Source: Niastella soli | GTDB taxonomy: Bacteria > Bacteroidota > Bacteroidia > Chitinophagales > Chitinophagaceae | Direction of reading: 5' to 3' | Assembly: GCF_017742245.1 (NCBI RefSeq) | Contig: NZ_JAGHKO010000001.1 | Coordinates: 124,001-188,000, forward strand | Length of the DNA: 64,000 bases | In this document: in pieces, positions 53,056-62,183 of the stretch | Position numbering within the stretch: position 1 is the first letter of the stretch | Layout: each line of letters opens with the position of its first letter | Made by a program: the position numbers and the translations under genes | Notes under the pieces: model-generated | Seen by the model: the letters and a program-made list of their open reading frames with translations, nothing else | The model's database searches: none | What the model was told of the DNA's origin: nothing

Positions 53056-55347
53056 ATGAAAAAAAGCCTTGCGCTAGGCCTCATAAGTTGCGTACCCTTG
53101 TTTGGCTTATCTCAATCATTTATCGGTTATCAGTATGACAATTACTCTGGTCTTCAGGGTATGCTGCAAAACCCGGCCAATGTTGCCGCCAGCAAGTACA
53201 AAGTGAACATCAACTTTTTCGCCTTTAGTACTACAGCCGGTAACAATGCGTATGAATTAAAGAACGACAAGTTCAAAAAATTCAAATTCTCGGACCTCAC
53301 TGAAAACCAGGATTACTTTAAATCGGGTAATACCGACAAAAAGAACATGTGGTTCAATACCGACATCCTCGGTCCTTCCTTCATGTTTACATCAGGCAAA
53401 AAAAGCGGCGTTGGGTTGTATACCCGCGCACGTACCCTGATCAATGAGTTTAACCTCAGTGATAATACCTTCCGTTTTTTCGGTAAAGGCAATGATGCCT
53501 TTTATGATCAAACTTTTCAGGAAAGTAATTTGCAGTTTAAAGCACATGCTTTTGCTGAAGCCGGTTTAACATATGGCCGTATCATCTGGAGCGCGCCTCA
53601 CCACCTGTTGAAAATGGGTGTTACCGGTAAGTATGTAGTGGGCCTGGGCGCCGGTTCCTTTTATTCCAACAAACTGGCAGTAAATATCTCCAAGTCCGAC
53701 ATCATTAACCAGCTCCAGGGGGATGTGAACGTACGTTACTCCAACAACCTGGATAGTCTGGATGGCAATATGGATGACGTGTTGAAAAAAATGACCGATA
53801 ACCATGGATGGGGTTTTGACGTGGGATTCTCTTATGAGTGGAGACCTGAAAGCAGCGCCTGGATCACCACCGACCAAACACCTTATAAATTACGGGTGAA
53901 CGCTTCATTAAACGACCTCGGCTCCATCAACTATAACAACTCTCCACATGGCAACAGCTATGCTGCTAATGTTACCGGTAAAACAACCGATGACCTGGAC
54001 AAAAAAGATGGCGAAAACCTGGATGAATATTTTACCCGTCTCGAAAAAGAGAACATCCTTAAAACCCTTGCGCATGCCGATAAGATGAAGGTGAAACTAC
54101 CTACTACCTTCCGTTTCGACATTGACTATCATCTTTACAAACGCCTGTTCATCAATGCTGCTACCATTGTAAACCTCATTAACCGCGATAAGAACCAGAC
54201 CAGTGCACAATATGCTACCACGTACACGGTAACTCCACGGTTAGAGAAAAAATGGTTCAGCCTTTATTCTCCTTTATATTACAATACCCTCAATAAGAAA
54301 GCTACCTGGGGTGCAGGTATGCGTCTCGGATTCCTGTATCTGGGTTCAGGCACCATCCTGAGCAACATGTTAGGAAAACAAAATGTTTCTTCTGCCGATG
54401 TTTATTTGGGTATGACCCTGCCTATCTATCAACGTGTAAAAACACACAGACATAGAAGCGCGCCGAAAGAGGAAACTAAAATAGAAGAGACTAAAGAAGT
54501 AGTTAGAGAGACTAAAGAGACTAAAGAGACTAAAGAGATCAAAGAGATCAAAGAGACCAAAGAGATCAAAGTAGAAAAAATTGTTGAAACCCGTGTAGAT
54601 ACTGTTGTTAAGAAGGTTGAAGTAGTTAAAGAAGTTACACACGATAAAGACAATGACGGTATTGTTGATGAAAAAGACGAGTGCCCTGATGTTGCTGGTG
54701 AAGTAGCATTGTCTGGTTGCCCTGATAAAGACAAAGATGGCGTTGCCGACAAAAACGACAAATGTCCTGATGTTGCCGGTACTGCCAAATACAATGGCTG
54801 TCCTATTCCTGATACTGATAAAGATGGTATCAACGACGAAGAAGATAAATGCCCTGCAGTTGCCGGTTTGGCCAAATACAATGGCTGTCCTGTCCCCGAT
54901 ACTGATGGCGATGGTGTAAACGACGAAGAAGATAAATGTCCTTCCACACCTGGTAAACCAGCCAACGGTGGTTGCCCTGAAATTAAACAGGATGTAGTGA
55001 AGAAAGTAGCTATTGCAGCTAAGGCTATTTACTACATGTCGGGTAAAGACATTATTCAGAAAGTTTCTTATCCTAAATTAGACATCGTTGTTAAAGTCCT
55101 GAAAGCTGACCCTGCCCTGCAGATCAGCATTGAAGGCCACACTGATAATTTAGGTAAACCAGAAAACAACTTAAAGCTTTCTGCAAAACGTGCTCAGGCT
55201 GTTAAGAACTACTTCATTAAAAAAGGTATTACTGAAAGCCGGATCACTGCACAAGGTTTTGGTGATTCAAAACCAATTGCACCTAACAAAACGCCACAAG
55301 GCCGTGCTAAAAACAGACGTGTTGAACTGCATTTGAACTATCAATAA
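53056..55347 (+). CDS. OmpA-family outer-membrane protein with DUF5723 barrel and TSP3 repeats
   Basis: 763 residues with a signal peptide ending LFGLSQS. Residues about 20-465 form a DUF5723-like beta-barrel (GLQGMLQNPANVAASKYKVN). A charged linker of repeated KETKE/IKEIKE units (about residues 473-505) precedes four thrombospondin type-3 calcium-binding repeats (DKDNDGIVDEKDECPDVAGE and relatives). The C-terminal OmpA domain has the peptidoglycan-binding Asp in IEGHTDNLG and Arg in GRAKNRRVEL. It should anchor the outer membrane to peptidoglycan. It is monocistronic and ends in a terminator. Confidence 0.93.
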   Translation: MKKSLALGLISCVPLFGLSQSFIGYQYDNYSGLQGMLQNPANVAASKYKVNINFFAFSTTAGNNAYELKNDKFKKFKFSDLTENQDYFKSGNTDKKNMWFNTDILGPSFMFTSGKKSGVGLYTRARTLINEFNLSDNTFRFFGKGNDAFYDQTFQESNLQFKAHAFAEAGLTYGRIIWSAPHHLLKMGVTGKYVVGLGAGSFYSNKLAVNISKSDIINQLQGDVNVRYSNNLDSLDGNMDDVLKKMTDNHGWGFDVGFSYEWRPESSAWITTDQTPYKLRVNASLNDLGSINYNNSPHGNSYAANVTGKTTDDLDKKDGENLDEYFTRLEKENILKTLAHADKMKVKLPTTFRFDIDYHLYKRLFINAATIVNLINRDKNQTSAQYATTYTVTPRLEKKWFSLYSPLYYNTLNKKATWGAGMRLGFLYLGSGTILSNMLGKQNVSSADVYLGMTLPIYQRVKTHRHRSAPKEETKIEETKEVVRETKETKETKEIKEIKETKEIKVEKIVETRVDTVVKKVEVVKEVTHDKDNDGIVDEKDECPDVAGEVALSGCPDKDKDGVADKNDKCPDVAGTAKYNGCPIPDTDKDGINDEEDKCPAVAGLAKYNGCPVPDTDGDGVNDEEDKCPSTPGKPANGGCPEIKQDVVKKVAIAAKAIYYMSGKDIIQKVSYPKLDIVVKVLKADPALQISIEGHTDNLGKPENNLKLSAKRAQAVKNYFIKKGITESRITAQGFGDSKPIAPNKTPQGRAKNRRVELHLNYQ

Positions 55348-55370
55348 GCATAACACGCTTATAATAATAA

Positions 55371-55403
55371 AGAGGCCCCGACGATAATGTCGGGGCCTTT
55401 TTA
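55371..55403 (+). terminator. Rho-independent terminator of the OmpA-type gene
   Basis: Perfect 10-bp stem AGGCCCCGAC (55373-55382) / GTCGGGGCCT (55389-55398), 6-nt loop, then TTTTTA. It follows the stop codon by about 25 nt. Confidence 0.92.
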
Positions 55404-55519
55404 TTTTATATCGTGAATCCGCCTTCGCCAGGGCTTCGGCGGACGAAGTCGGCAATCGTGAAAGTTCTTTATGCGACCTCGCACTTTTATTTACCCCCAA
55501 TTGCACCCGGAATTTTTAT

Positions 55520-55596
55520 GACCTAACAGGGACTTCACAGGGACCTAACAGGGACCTAACAAGGACCTAACAGGGGCTTCACAGGGACTTTATCCC
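55520..55596. repeat. 11-bp tandem array GACCTAACAGG
   Basis: Six 11-bp units run without break from 55520 to 55585: GACCTAACAGG, GACTTCACAGG, GACCTAACAGG, GACCTAACAAG, GACCTAACAGG, GGCTTCACAGG. A diverged unit follows, then an inverted part TCCCTTTGAGGTCC. The word CACAGGGACCTCA also stands alone near 28836. Confidence 0.88.
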
Positions 55597-55832
55597 TTTG
55601 AGGTCCGGGTAAGTTCCCTGCCAGCCCCCCATTAGGCTCGGTTGATAGCATTCTCTGACCCCGTTTACTTTTGACACATCCGCTTTTCTTTTTCACCAAT
55701 TCACGAATATGTTTGTGTTTAATGAACAACCATAAGTTACATTGAAAAGCGAATGCCTTTGTGTAATAATTTATAAAAGTAGGCTTGACTTTATAATTGA
55801 TGTTGTGGAAGTGATAGCGGATAGGGCGGGTA

Positions 55833-55867
55833 CTAAAAAAAAGGCAGCCCCTAAGACTAAGGGCTGC
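55833..55867 (-). terminator. Orphan terminator pointing leftward
   Basis: On the minus strand GCAGCCC (55867-55861) and GGGCTGC (55850-55844) form a stem around a 10-nt loop, followed at once by CTTTTTTTT. The nearest minus-strand gene upstream ends at 56594, more than 700 nt away. The rest of the spacer 55404-56593 contains no convincing gene, only the 11-bp array, a CCTTCGCC/GGCTTCGG hairpin near 55421-55440 and CTTCCTA-type heptads near 56564-56590. Confidence 0.7.
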
Positions 55868-56593
55868 GAGTCACATGAGAAAATTATGCAGCAACCGTGT
55901 TGTTTTCCGGGAGATTGCTGCGGCTATGTTTTACCCGGAAATGATATATGATAATTTGACTTATCGTTCAGAATAAAACTGCTTAGGATAAATGGTTAAG
56001 GAGTTCAGACTTGTCCGAAGCCCCGTTGGTGTTACCGTAAAAGGAAACCGGTAATCGAACTGGAATTTACAGCAGTAATTAGAATTGGATTGCAAAAAAA
56101 CTGGCTTGTTAAATGTTGAAAACCTGTAGTTTGATTGGTCTTCCCCATTGCCTGATGCGGCTGCAAGCCACAAATGAGTGAAGAAACATTCGATGGAATC
56201 TTTCTCATGGCTTTGTTTTTTCGGCTAATACTGACTACGCTATACAATTGAACAGAGATGCAAGATACAAAGGTTGTTGAATAAAACGAGAAGGAATACA
56301 CCTACATTCAAAAATTCCTTACCAATTTTCCTGGAAAACTGACGTAGACTTGTCTTGCAATCGGTTGCCTGACAAATTTGGCCCATTTAAAGTGTACAGC
56401 AGCACCATTTCCGCAGTATCTGATCAAGTATGCCTCATGCGTCTGCATTCCTGATGTTGGAAATATGAAGGTGAAAATCGGGCACGCTTTTACAACTAAC
56501 TAATAATACCCAAATACCTTGAACCGAAGTTTAAGCAAGGTCGCACTGCCAGGCTCATCCCACTTCCTACCTCCTATTTCTTTCCTCCTTCAC

Positions 56594-58726
56594 CTAAGCG
56601 CGCAGCGCCGATACCAAATAGGAGATCTTCGAATGAAGTTCCTCGGGTCTGAACGGTTTATGTATAAAATCAGTAAAGCCTTTTTGTAACAGATCGGCCT
56701 GCATATTATCATATACAGCTGCTGTAAAAGCCACGGCAGGAATAGAAGTGTTTATTTTACGTATTTCCTTTAATGCAGTAGCGCCATCCATTTCGGGCAT
56801 CTCCAGGTCAATCAACAACAGGTCGAACGTTCCCTTTTTAAACTGGGCCAGCGCCTCGCGGCCATTGGTGGCTTCGCTTACTTTTATGCCCCACTTGGTG
56901 AGGAACCTTTTGGCTATTGACAGGTTTACCGGATTATCTTCCGCTATCAGTAACCGGATGCCTTCCAGTGAATCCAGGTTTTTGATATTGTCTTCCATGT
57001 AGCGCTTCCGGTTTTCACAGATCTTCAACTCTACTGTAAAGTGAAAGGCACTGCCTTTATTTTCTTCACTTTCCAACAACAGATCGCTGTTGAACATATT
57101 CACAATACGCTTGGTGATGGCCAGTCCTAACCCCGTGCCACCATACTTGCGGGTGGTGTTTACATCGGCCTGGGTAAAACTGTCGAAGATCTCTTTATGC
57201 TTGTTCTTGGGAATACCAATGCCGGTATCCATCACAATAAACTGTAAGGTTGACTTGGCGCTTGAAGAGAACAGTTTTCGCACCGCCATGGTGATGGTGC
57301 CCTCGTGGGTGAACTTAAGCGCATTGGCCAGCAGGTTACTCAACACCTGGTTCAACCTGGTTTCATCGGTATAGAACTCCAGGTCGAGCCGGTCATCGAT
57401 ATCGACCTTAAACTCCAGCCCTTTTGATTTTATTTGTGGCGAGAACTGCGAAGCCAGTTTTTGCATGAACTCTTTTATATTCACCGGCACATCCGCCAGC
57501 TCCACTTTCCCGGCTTCCATTTTGTTATAATCCAAAATATCATTAATAAGCATCATCATGTGTTCTGATGAGAACTTGAGGATATCGAGGTGTTGTACCT
57601 GACTGGAGAGGTGCTCTTCCTGCAGCAACAGGTTAGAAGCACCAATGATGCCATTAAGCGGGGTACGCAATTCATGGCTCATATTACTGAGGAAGCGTGA
57701 TTTTGTGCGGGCCGCCGATTCGGCTTTTTCCTTCGCTTTCATCAACTCAAACTCGGCCATCTTCACATATGATACATCCAGGATACTGATCTTGGTGTAC
57801 CCGGTATCTTTATAAGTAAAAGGCACCACGCTCACAAAGCCATAAAAAGTACGGCCGGTTTTGGCAGTGAGGGTCAGTTCGCCCTGCCAGGGACGGGATT
57901 CGCCCGACAGCGATTCTTTTATTGAATTGAATTGCTTTATATGATGCTCTTCGAACCAGTTCTCGATGTTGGTTCCTTCTATTTCGTGCTTCTCCTTTAC
58001 ATCGAACATTTCAAGCGCACGCTTATTGCAACTGTTTATAATATTTGTCTGACTGAAAATAATAAACACGCCATCGAGCGAGGTATTAAAGATGGTATCG
58101 CCAAATGTTTTTTCCTGCAGGATGGCCACCTCATTGTCTTTATTCACCTGCAGAATAGAATAGGAGAATATGATGGTCATGGCCAGAGAAATAACCAGGT
58201 TACCGCTGTACAACTGCGTATACAGCGCCTCGTTTATAGTTTGTATGTTGTTTACATATGGACAAAGTTTTACACAGGCCAGCGAAGCTATAACGGTAAT
58301 GGAGTATACCGATAACAGTTCTTTAAAATTTCGCCTGATGCTCACCACAAATGTTAATACTACGAAGTAAGGGAAATACAGCAGGTACTCCCCTGCCCTT
58401 AGCCCCTCCAGGTAACATATTACGATGAGGTAAAGGTTTATATTTATAACGGCAATGATACGGCCGGTTTCCAGCTTCCGTTTTGAGCCAAAATAAAATG
58501 CAAGCAAAAAGAAATAAGCGGAGGTAATGTTTACTAACGCGCTTATATATAGTTTATGGTAGAAGTAGGAAAAAACGGAAATAAAGTTCAACAGGAGGGC
58601 GAGCAGTATGAACTGATTGAAGCGGATGATCCTTTTGCGCATATCCTTGGAAACACCCTCATGGAGGCCGGTATGCACTATATCGCTGTAAATAGAGTAG
58701 ACCAGATATAATATTTTCTCCTTCAT
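56594..58726 (-). CDS. Hybrid sensor histidine kinase/response regulator
   Basis: 710 residues. Five or six membrane helices (residues about 35-192) form the sensor part. A PAS domain follows (about 205-325: GDTIFNTSLDGVFII). HisKA carries the phospho-acceptor His351 in FLSNMSHELRTPLNG; HATPase_c has LLANALKFTHEG (N box), MDTGIGIP and GGTGLGLAI. A C-terminal receiver domain has Asp640 in LLLIDLEMPEMDG and Lys in FIHKPF. Phosphate would pass from His351 to Asp640 and then to an HPt protein; one is encoded just across the divergent promoter. The membrane sensor type is not a named domain I recognise. Confidence 0.93.
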   Translation of the reverse strand: MKEKILYLVYSIYSDIVHTGLHEGVSKDMRKRIIRFNQFILLALLLNFISVFSYFYHKLYISALVNITSAYFFLLAFYFGSKRKLETGRIIAVININLYLIVICYLEGLRAGEYLLYFPYFVVLTFVVSIRRNFKELLSVYSITVIASLACVKLCPYVNNIQTINEALYTQLYSGNLVISLAMTIIFSYSILQVNKDNEVAILQEKTFGDTIFNTSLDGVFIIFSQTNIINSCNKRALEMFDVKEKHEIEGTNIENWFEEHHIKQFNSIKESLSGESRPWQGELTLTAKTGRTFYGFVSVVPFTYKDTGYTKISILDVSYVKMAEFELMKAKEKAESAARTKSRFLSNMSHELRTPLNGIIGASNLLLQEEHLSSQVQHLDILKFSSEHMMMLINDILDYNKMEAGKVELADVPVNIKEFMQKLASQFSPQIKSKGLEFKVDIDDRLDLEFYTDETRLNQVLSNLLANALKFTHEGTITMAVRKLFSSSAKSTLQFIVMDTGIGIPKNKHKEIFDSFTQADVNTTRKYGGTGLGLAITKRIVNMFNSDLLLESEENKGSAFHFTVELKICENRKRYMEDNIKNLDSLEGIRLLIAEDNPVNLSIAKRFLTKWGIKVSEATNGREALAQFKKGTFDLLLIDLEMPEMDGATALKEIRKINTSIPAVAFTAAVYDNMQADLLQKGFTDFIHKPFRPEELHSKISYLVSALRA

Positions 58727-58803
58727 AGAGTTATTGGATTAGAACTAAAAGGTTCTTGCCACGGACACCTATTTTAACGAAAAAATGGACAAACTATTTT
58801 CCA

Positions 58804-59208
58804 ATGAGTGGATCAAATTTCTCTAAAAAATTCATTTTCAACGAAAAACTAGACGCCAACTATCTTTATAGCCTGTATGAAGATGATTACCAGTATATAG
58901 AAGAAATATTCCTGACAACACTGGCAAATTTTAATGAAGATTTTAATTCTATTAAAGATGCCTTTGAAACAAATAATATATCTGACTTAAAAAGGGCAAT
59001 ACATAAAATGAAACCAACGTTTGGTTTTGTAGGTTTGCCGTTAGTTCAAAATATTTGTAAAGAATTTGAAGATATTTGTCAAAATGCAACTTCTTCAAAT
59101 GAATTAACGTCAGAATATCAGCAAATTGTAGTTACATTAGCAGAGAGTAAGGAGCTGATCGCATCGGAGTACAACAAGTTGAAAGAATTCAATTCCAATT
59201 TTTTATGA
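58804..59208 (+). CDS. HPt-domain phosphotransfer protein
   Basis: 134 residues from the ATG at 58804 (MSGSNFSKKF); a TTG 48 nt earlier is less likely. It is wholly helical, with DDYQYIEEIFLTTLANFNED then LKRAIHKMKPTFGFVG, where His67 is the expected phosphorylated residue of the HKLK-type motif. The gene is divergent from the hybrid kinase and overlaps the LytTR regulator by ATGA, so phosphate most likely flows kinase receiver - HPt - LytTR regulator. Confidence 0.88.
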   Translation: MSGSNFSKKFIFNEKLDANYLYSLYEDDYQYIEEIFLTTLANFNEDFNSIKDAFETNNISDLKRAIHKMKPTFGFVGLPLVQNICKEFEDICQNATSSNELTSEYQQIVVTLAESKELIASEYNKLKEFNSNFL

Positions 59209-59900
59209 AATGGACCTGTGTCATAGTTGAGGATTTGCAGGTAGCCGCCGATTATCTGGTTAAGTGCTGCGAAAAAAGTGCGCTGTTACAAGTGAAAGGA
59301 CATTTTACCAATGTAGAGCAGGCACTGGACTATCTGAATAAAAATTCTGTTGACATACTGTTCCTGGATGTTGAAATGCCTGGTGCTACCGGCTTCGACC
59401 TGCTTGATCAACTGGCTTATTATCCCAAAGTAATACTTACCACTTCCAAATCAGAATACGCCTACAACGCTTTTGAATATAATGTGACCGACTTTCTGAA
59501 AAAACCATTCACTTACCAACGTTTTCAGGAAGCCCTGAATAAACTGACCACCCCGGCCGGTGACAACAATATTACAAGCACGGCCACCGATCACATCTTT
59601 ATTAAATGTGATGGCAAACTGGTTCGGTTAAACAACGATGATATCCTGTTTATTGAAAGCATGGGCGACTATGTGAAATTTGTTACCGCCGATAGCAAAA
59701 AGTACATCACTCACAATACCATCAAGAACCTGGAAGAAAAAGTGAATCGTCAAACCTTCATCAAGGTGCACCGCTCATACATTATAAATATTAATAAGAT
59801 AGACGATATTAGGGAGAACGATCTGTTTATCAAGGGGAACGAGATCCCCGTTAGCAAAGCCCACAAACCCGACGTATTAAAGCGTTTAAACATCATTTAA
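59205..59900 (+). CDS. LytTR-family response regulator
   Basis: 231 residues. The N-terminal receiver domain has the acidic pair in VIVED, phospho-acceptor Asp55 in ILFLDVEMPG, Thr in ILTTSK and Lys in FLKKPF. The C-terminal LytTR DNA-binding domain (residues about 130-230) shows DHIFIKCDGKLVRL, DILFIESMGDYVKFV and FIKVHRSYIININKI. It is the output protein of the adjacent phosphorelay. Target sites cannot be named from this window. Confidence 0.94.
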   Translation: MKWTCVIVEDLQVAADYLVKCCEKSALLQVKGHFTNVEQALDYLNKNSVDILFLDVEMPGATGFDLLDQLAYYPKVILTTSKSEYAYNAFEYNVTDFLKKPFTYQRFQEALNKLTTPAGDNNITSTATDHIFIKCDGKLVRLNNDDILFIESMGDYVKFVTADSKKYITHNTIKNLEEKVNRQTFIKVHRSYIININKIDDIRENDLFIKGNEIPVSKAHKPDVLKRLNII

Positions 59901-59976
59901 TTTCATCGAAACTTTCTTCCTGTTTACCGGCATTATTACCCCAAAGAGCTAATAATTTTCTCTTTGCGGGTGTTCG

Positions 59977-60200
59977 TAACCATCTTTGTTACAACACGAA
60001 TCGAAACACGGAACCCTAAATATATCTGTAGAAAGCATTTATTGTGACGGTTATCAATAATAAGCCCTATCCCTAAAAACGGAAGAAAAGTGGAATCCTA
60101 AACACTACAAATAGTGTGTGATCTAAATCTCCAGCCTGCTCATGATACGGATTTCATTAAAAAAAGCTGCCCCGACTGAAAATGTCGGGGTTTCTTTTTT
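59977..60200 (+). ncRNA. Candidate small RNA 1, promoter-like 14-mer to CCCCGAC terminator
   Basis: TAACCATCTTTGTT at 59977-59990 recurs exactly at 60356-60369. It contains CATCTTTG, five of six fixed bases of the Bacteroidota -7 box. About 180 nt later comes a terminator, CCCCGAC (60170-60176) / GTCGGGG (60184-60190), then TTTCTTTTTT. No coding frame lies between. The terminator could instead serve the LytTR gene 270 nt upstream. Confidence 0.4.
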
Positions 60201-60355
60201 AATATCAGGATAACGTTCCTATAAGCCTCCAGGCCACCCCCAGCAAATGTAACCGGGGGATATATTATAGTTTTGCACCATTTCCCGCTAGTTTTCCACC
60301 TAAAATCGAAGGTTTTTATGTATTAGTCGAATAAAGTTGAACCAGGCATTTAGAA

Positions 60356-60680
60356 TAACCATCTTTGTTTCAAGATCGTAATTCCTATAAAAAACCGTAA
60401 GACCCGAAAAGGGCAAATCCAATAGAAGGCGTCACGGAGCCTGAACCTCGAGAAAAACCAAGTACCCGTTTTATCCGACGATCCATGAAAACCAACAACA
60501 AATCTCCTCGAGAAAAAACCCTAAACATCCTTGATCCGATGAAAAGACCAAGCATTTAGAATCCATTATCTAAAAGGAGAACCATAGAAAATCTGAGCCT
60601 ATAGATGAATTAAATATTACTTAGAGACTACCCAAAGATTATTGAATTAGAAAACCGCCCCGTGAGGCGGTTTTTCGTTT
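60356..60680 (+). ncRNA. Candidate small RNA 2 with tandem 60-nt repeats and terminator
   Basis: The same 14-mer (60356-60369) is preceded at 20 nt by TTG (60337-60339), giving a near-consensus promoter. The downstream 300 nt lack a coding frame and are purine-rich, with two tandem imperfect repeats exactly 60 nt apart, each starting CTCGAGAAAAA (60447 and 60507) and containing ATCC..GATGAAAA-like words. A strong terminator AAAACCGCC (60651-60659) / GGCGGTTTT (60666-60674) then TTCGTTTT ends it. Confidence 0.5.
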
Positions 60681-60761
60681 TCCCCCTAAAGGGTGGAAGT
60701 CTATTAGTTCTGAATTTTATATTCTGTATTATTCTTTGGCCGCGAACGCCAACTCGTCAAC

Positions 60762-62165
60762 CTAAGTGAGCCCTATTTCATAGTGCTGTTCAGGGATCTC
60801 CACATCCAGGAATCCCTTTTTCAATAAGCGCTGTCTGAACTGTTGTTGTACATTATACTCGCCATGAACCAGGAAGAGGCGTTTTACCTGCTTAGGGTCC
60901 TGGTTGGCCAGGAATTGGCTCAGGTCTTCATAATCACCATGGGCGCTCATACTGTGGATGGCCCCAATTTCAGCGTGCACTTCATGCATTACGCCAAAAA
61001 TGTGTACCTCTTTTCTACCCGATAATAACCGGGCCCCCAACGATTCGGGTTCGCAGTAACCGGTCATGAGTATGGAGTTACGGCTGTTTTCGACATTATT
61101 ACTGATATGGTGTTTTACCCGGCCGGCTTCCGCCATACCGCTGGCCGAAATAATGACGCAGGGCTCATTCCGGAAGTTTAACAGCTTCGATTCCTGTACT
61201 GTTCTTACAAACTTCAATCCTTTAAAGCCAAAGGGATCTGAGTCTGTTTCCAGCACATGCTGAATGGTCTTATTAAAATAGCTGGGATAACGCTTAACCA
61301 GTTCCGTTGTTTTTATGCTTAACGGGCTATCCACAAAATAATCCAGATCAGGCAGCCGCCGTTCCAGTTCCAGCTGGTTTAAATGATATAACAATTCCTG
61401 GGTACGGCCCACACTGAAAGCGGGAATGATCAGCTTCCCCTTCTTTTGCAAACAGGTCTTTTCGATCCAGTATAACAGTTGATCGGGGGTGGTAACATTC
61501 AGTTCATGCAGGCTGTTACCATAGGTTGATTCCAGGATAATATAATCGGCCTGTGGGAATTCAGCTGGTGAGCGCAGGATCACATCGCGGTACCGGCCCA
61601 CATCACCGCTAAATGTTAAATGGGTAACCTTGCCATTCTCATTTATTTTCAGATTGACGGCCGCACTGCCAATGATGTGGCCGGCATCGGTATACATCAA
61701 CTCTACAAAATCATCGATCTTATACCACATGCCATACTCCACCGCCTGCAGGTGTTTAAAGGAGTTTTCTGCATCCTGCGTTGTATAGAGGGGTTGCAGA
61801 TAAGGCTGCTTTTCAGCGGCTCTTTTCTTATTCAGGTATTTCACATCGTCTTCCTGTATTTCGGCTGAGTCGAGCAACAGTATTTCCGTAAGCTCTTTGG
61901 TAGCGGGCGTGCAAAAGATCTTGCCGGTAAAGCCATCGCGGGTAAGCTTGGGAATAAGTCCACTATGATCTATATGGGCATGCGATAAAATAAGAAAATC
62001 TATTTCCGATGGTTCAAACCCCCAGTTGCGGTTTAGGGCATTGGTTGCCTGTCCAAGTCCCTGGAACATTCCACAATCGAGTAAATACTTCCGGCCATTG
62101 CTTAACGTGAGCAAGTGCTTTGACCCAGTTACTGTACGGGCAGCACCATGAAAAGCGATTTTCAT
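60762..62165 (-). CDS. MBL-fold/beta-CASP RNA exonuclease or endonuclease
   Basis: 467 residues. The metallo-beta-lactamase part has LSHAHIDHSGL (His62, His64, Asp66, His67), GHIIGSAAV and FSGDVGR, which supply the two zinc sites. The beta-CASP insert begins GKLIIPAFSVGRTQELLYHL and includes VDSPLS and IISASGMAEAGRVKHH. The C-terminal RNA-specificity part has SAHGDYEDL and LVHGEYNVQQQ. This is the CPSF73/TTHA0252-like group acting on RNA. It precedes the thioesterase gene product region on the same strand with 18 nt between them (gene order lysA, small membrane protein, thioesterase, nuclease). Confidence 0.92.
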   Translation of the reverse strand: MKIAFHGAARTVTGSKHLLTLSNGRKYLLDCGMFQGLGQATNALNRNWGFEPSEIDFLILSHAHIDHSGLIPKLTRDGFTGKIFCTPATKELTEILLLDSAEIQEDDVKYLNKKRAAEKQPYLQPLYTTQDAENSFKHLQAVEYGMWYKIDDFVELMYTDAGHIIGSAAVNLKINENGKVTHLTFSGDVGRYRDVILRSPAEFPQADYIILESTYGNSLHELNVTTPDQLLYWIEKTCLQKKGKLIIPAFSVGRTQELLYHLNQLELERRLPDLDYFVDSPLSIKTTELVKRYPSYFNKTIQHVLETDSDPFGFKGLKFVRTVQESKLLNFRNEPCVIISASGMAEAGRVKHHISNNVENSRNSILMTGYCEPESLGARLLSGRKEVHIFGVMHEVHAEIGAIHSMSAHGDYEDLSQFLANQDPKQVKRLFLVHGEYNVQQQFRQRLLKKGFLDVEIPEQHYEIGLT

Positions 62166-62183
62166 CTGTTTATTATTTAATTT

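Noticed and set aside
55742-55951. 69-residue open frame near the orphan terminator
   Set aside because: Its coding region contains the terminator hairpin and Lys/Ala codons from its A-run; composition looks non-coding.
60350-60680. Known structural RNAs (tmRNA, RNase P RNA, 6S RNA) as identity of the candidate RNA
   Set aside because: No CCA end, no tag frame, and none of the conserved RNase P or 6S core sequences were found.
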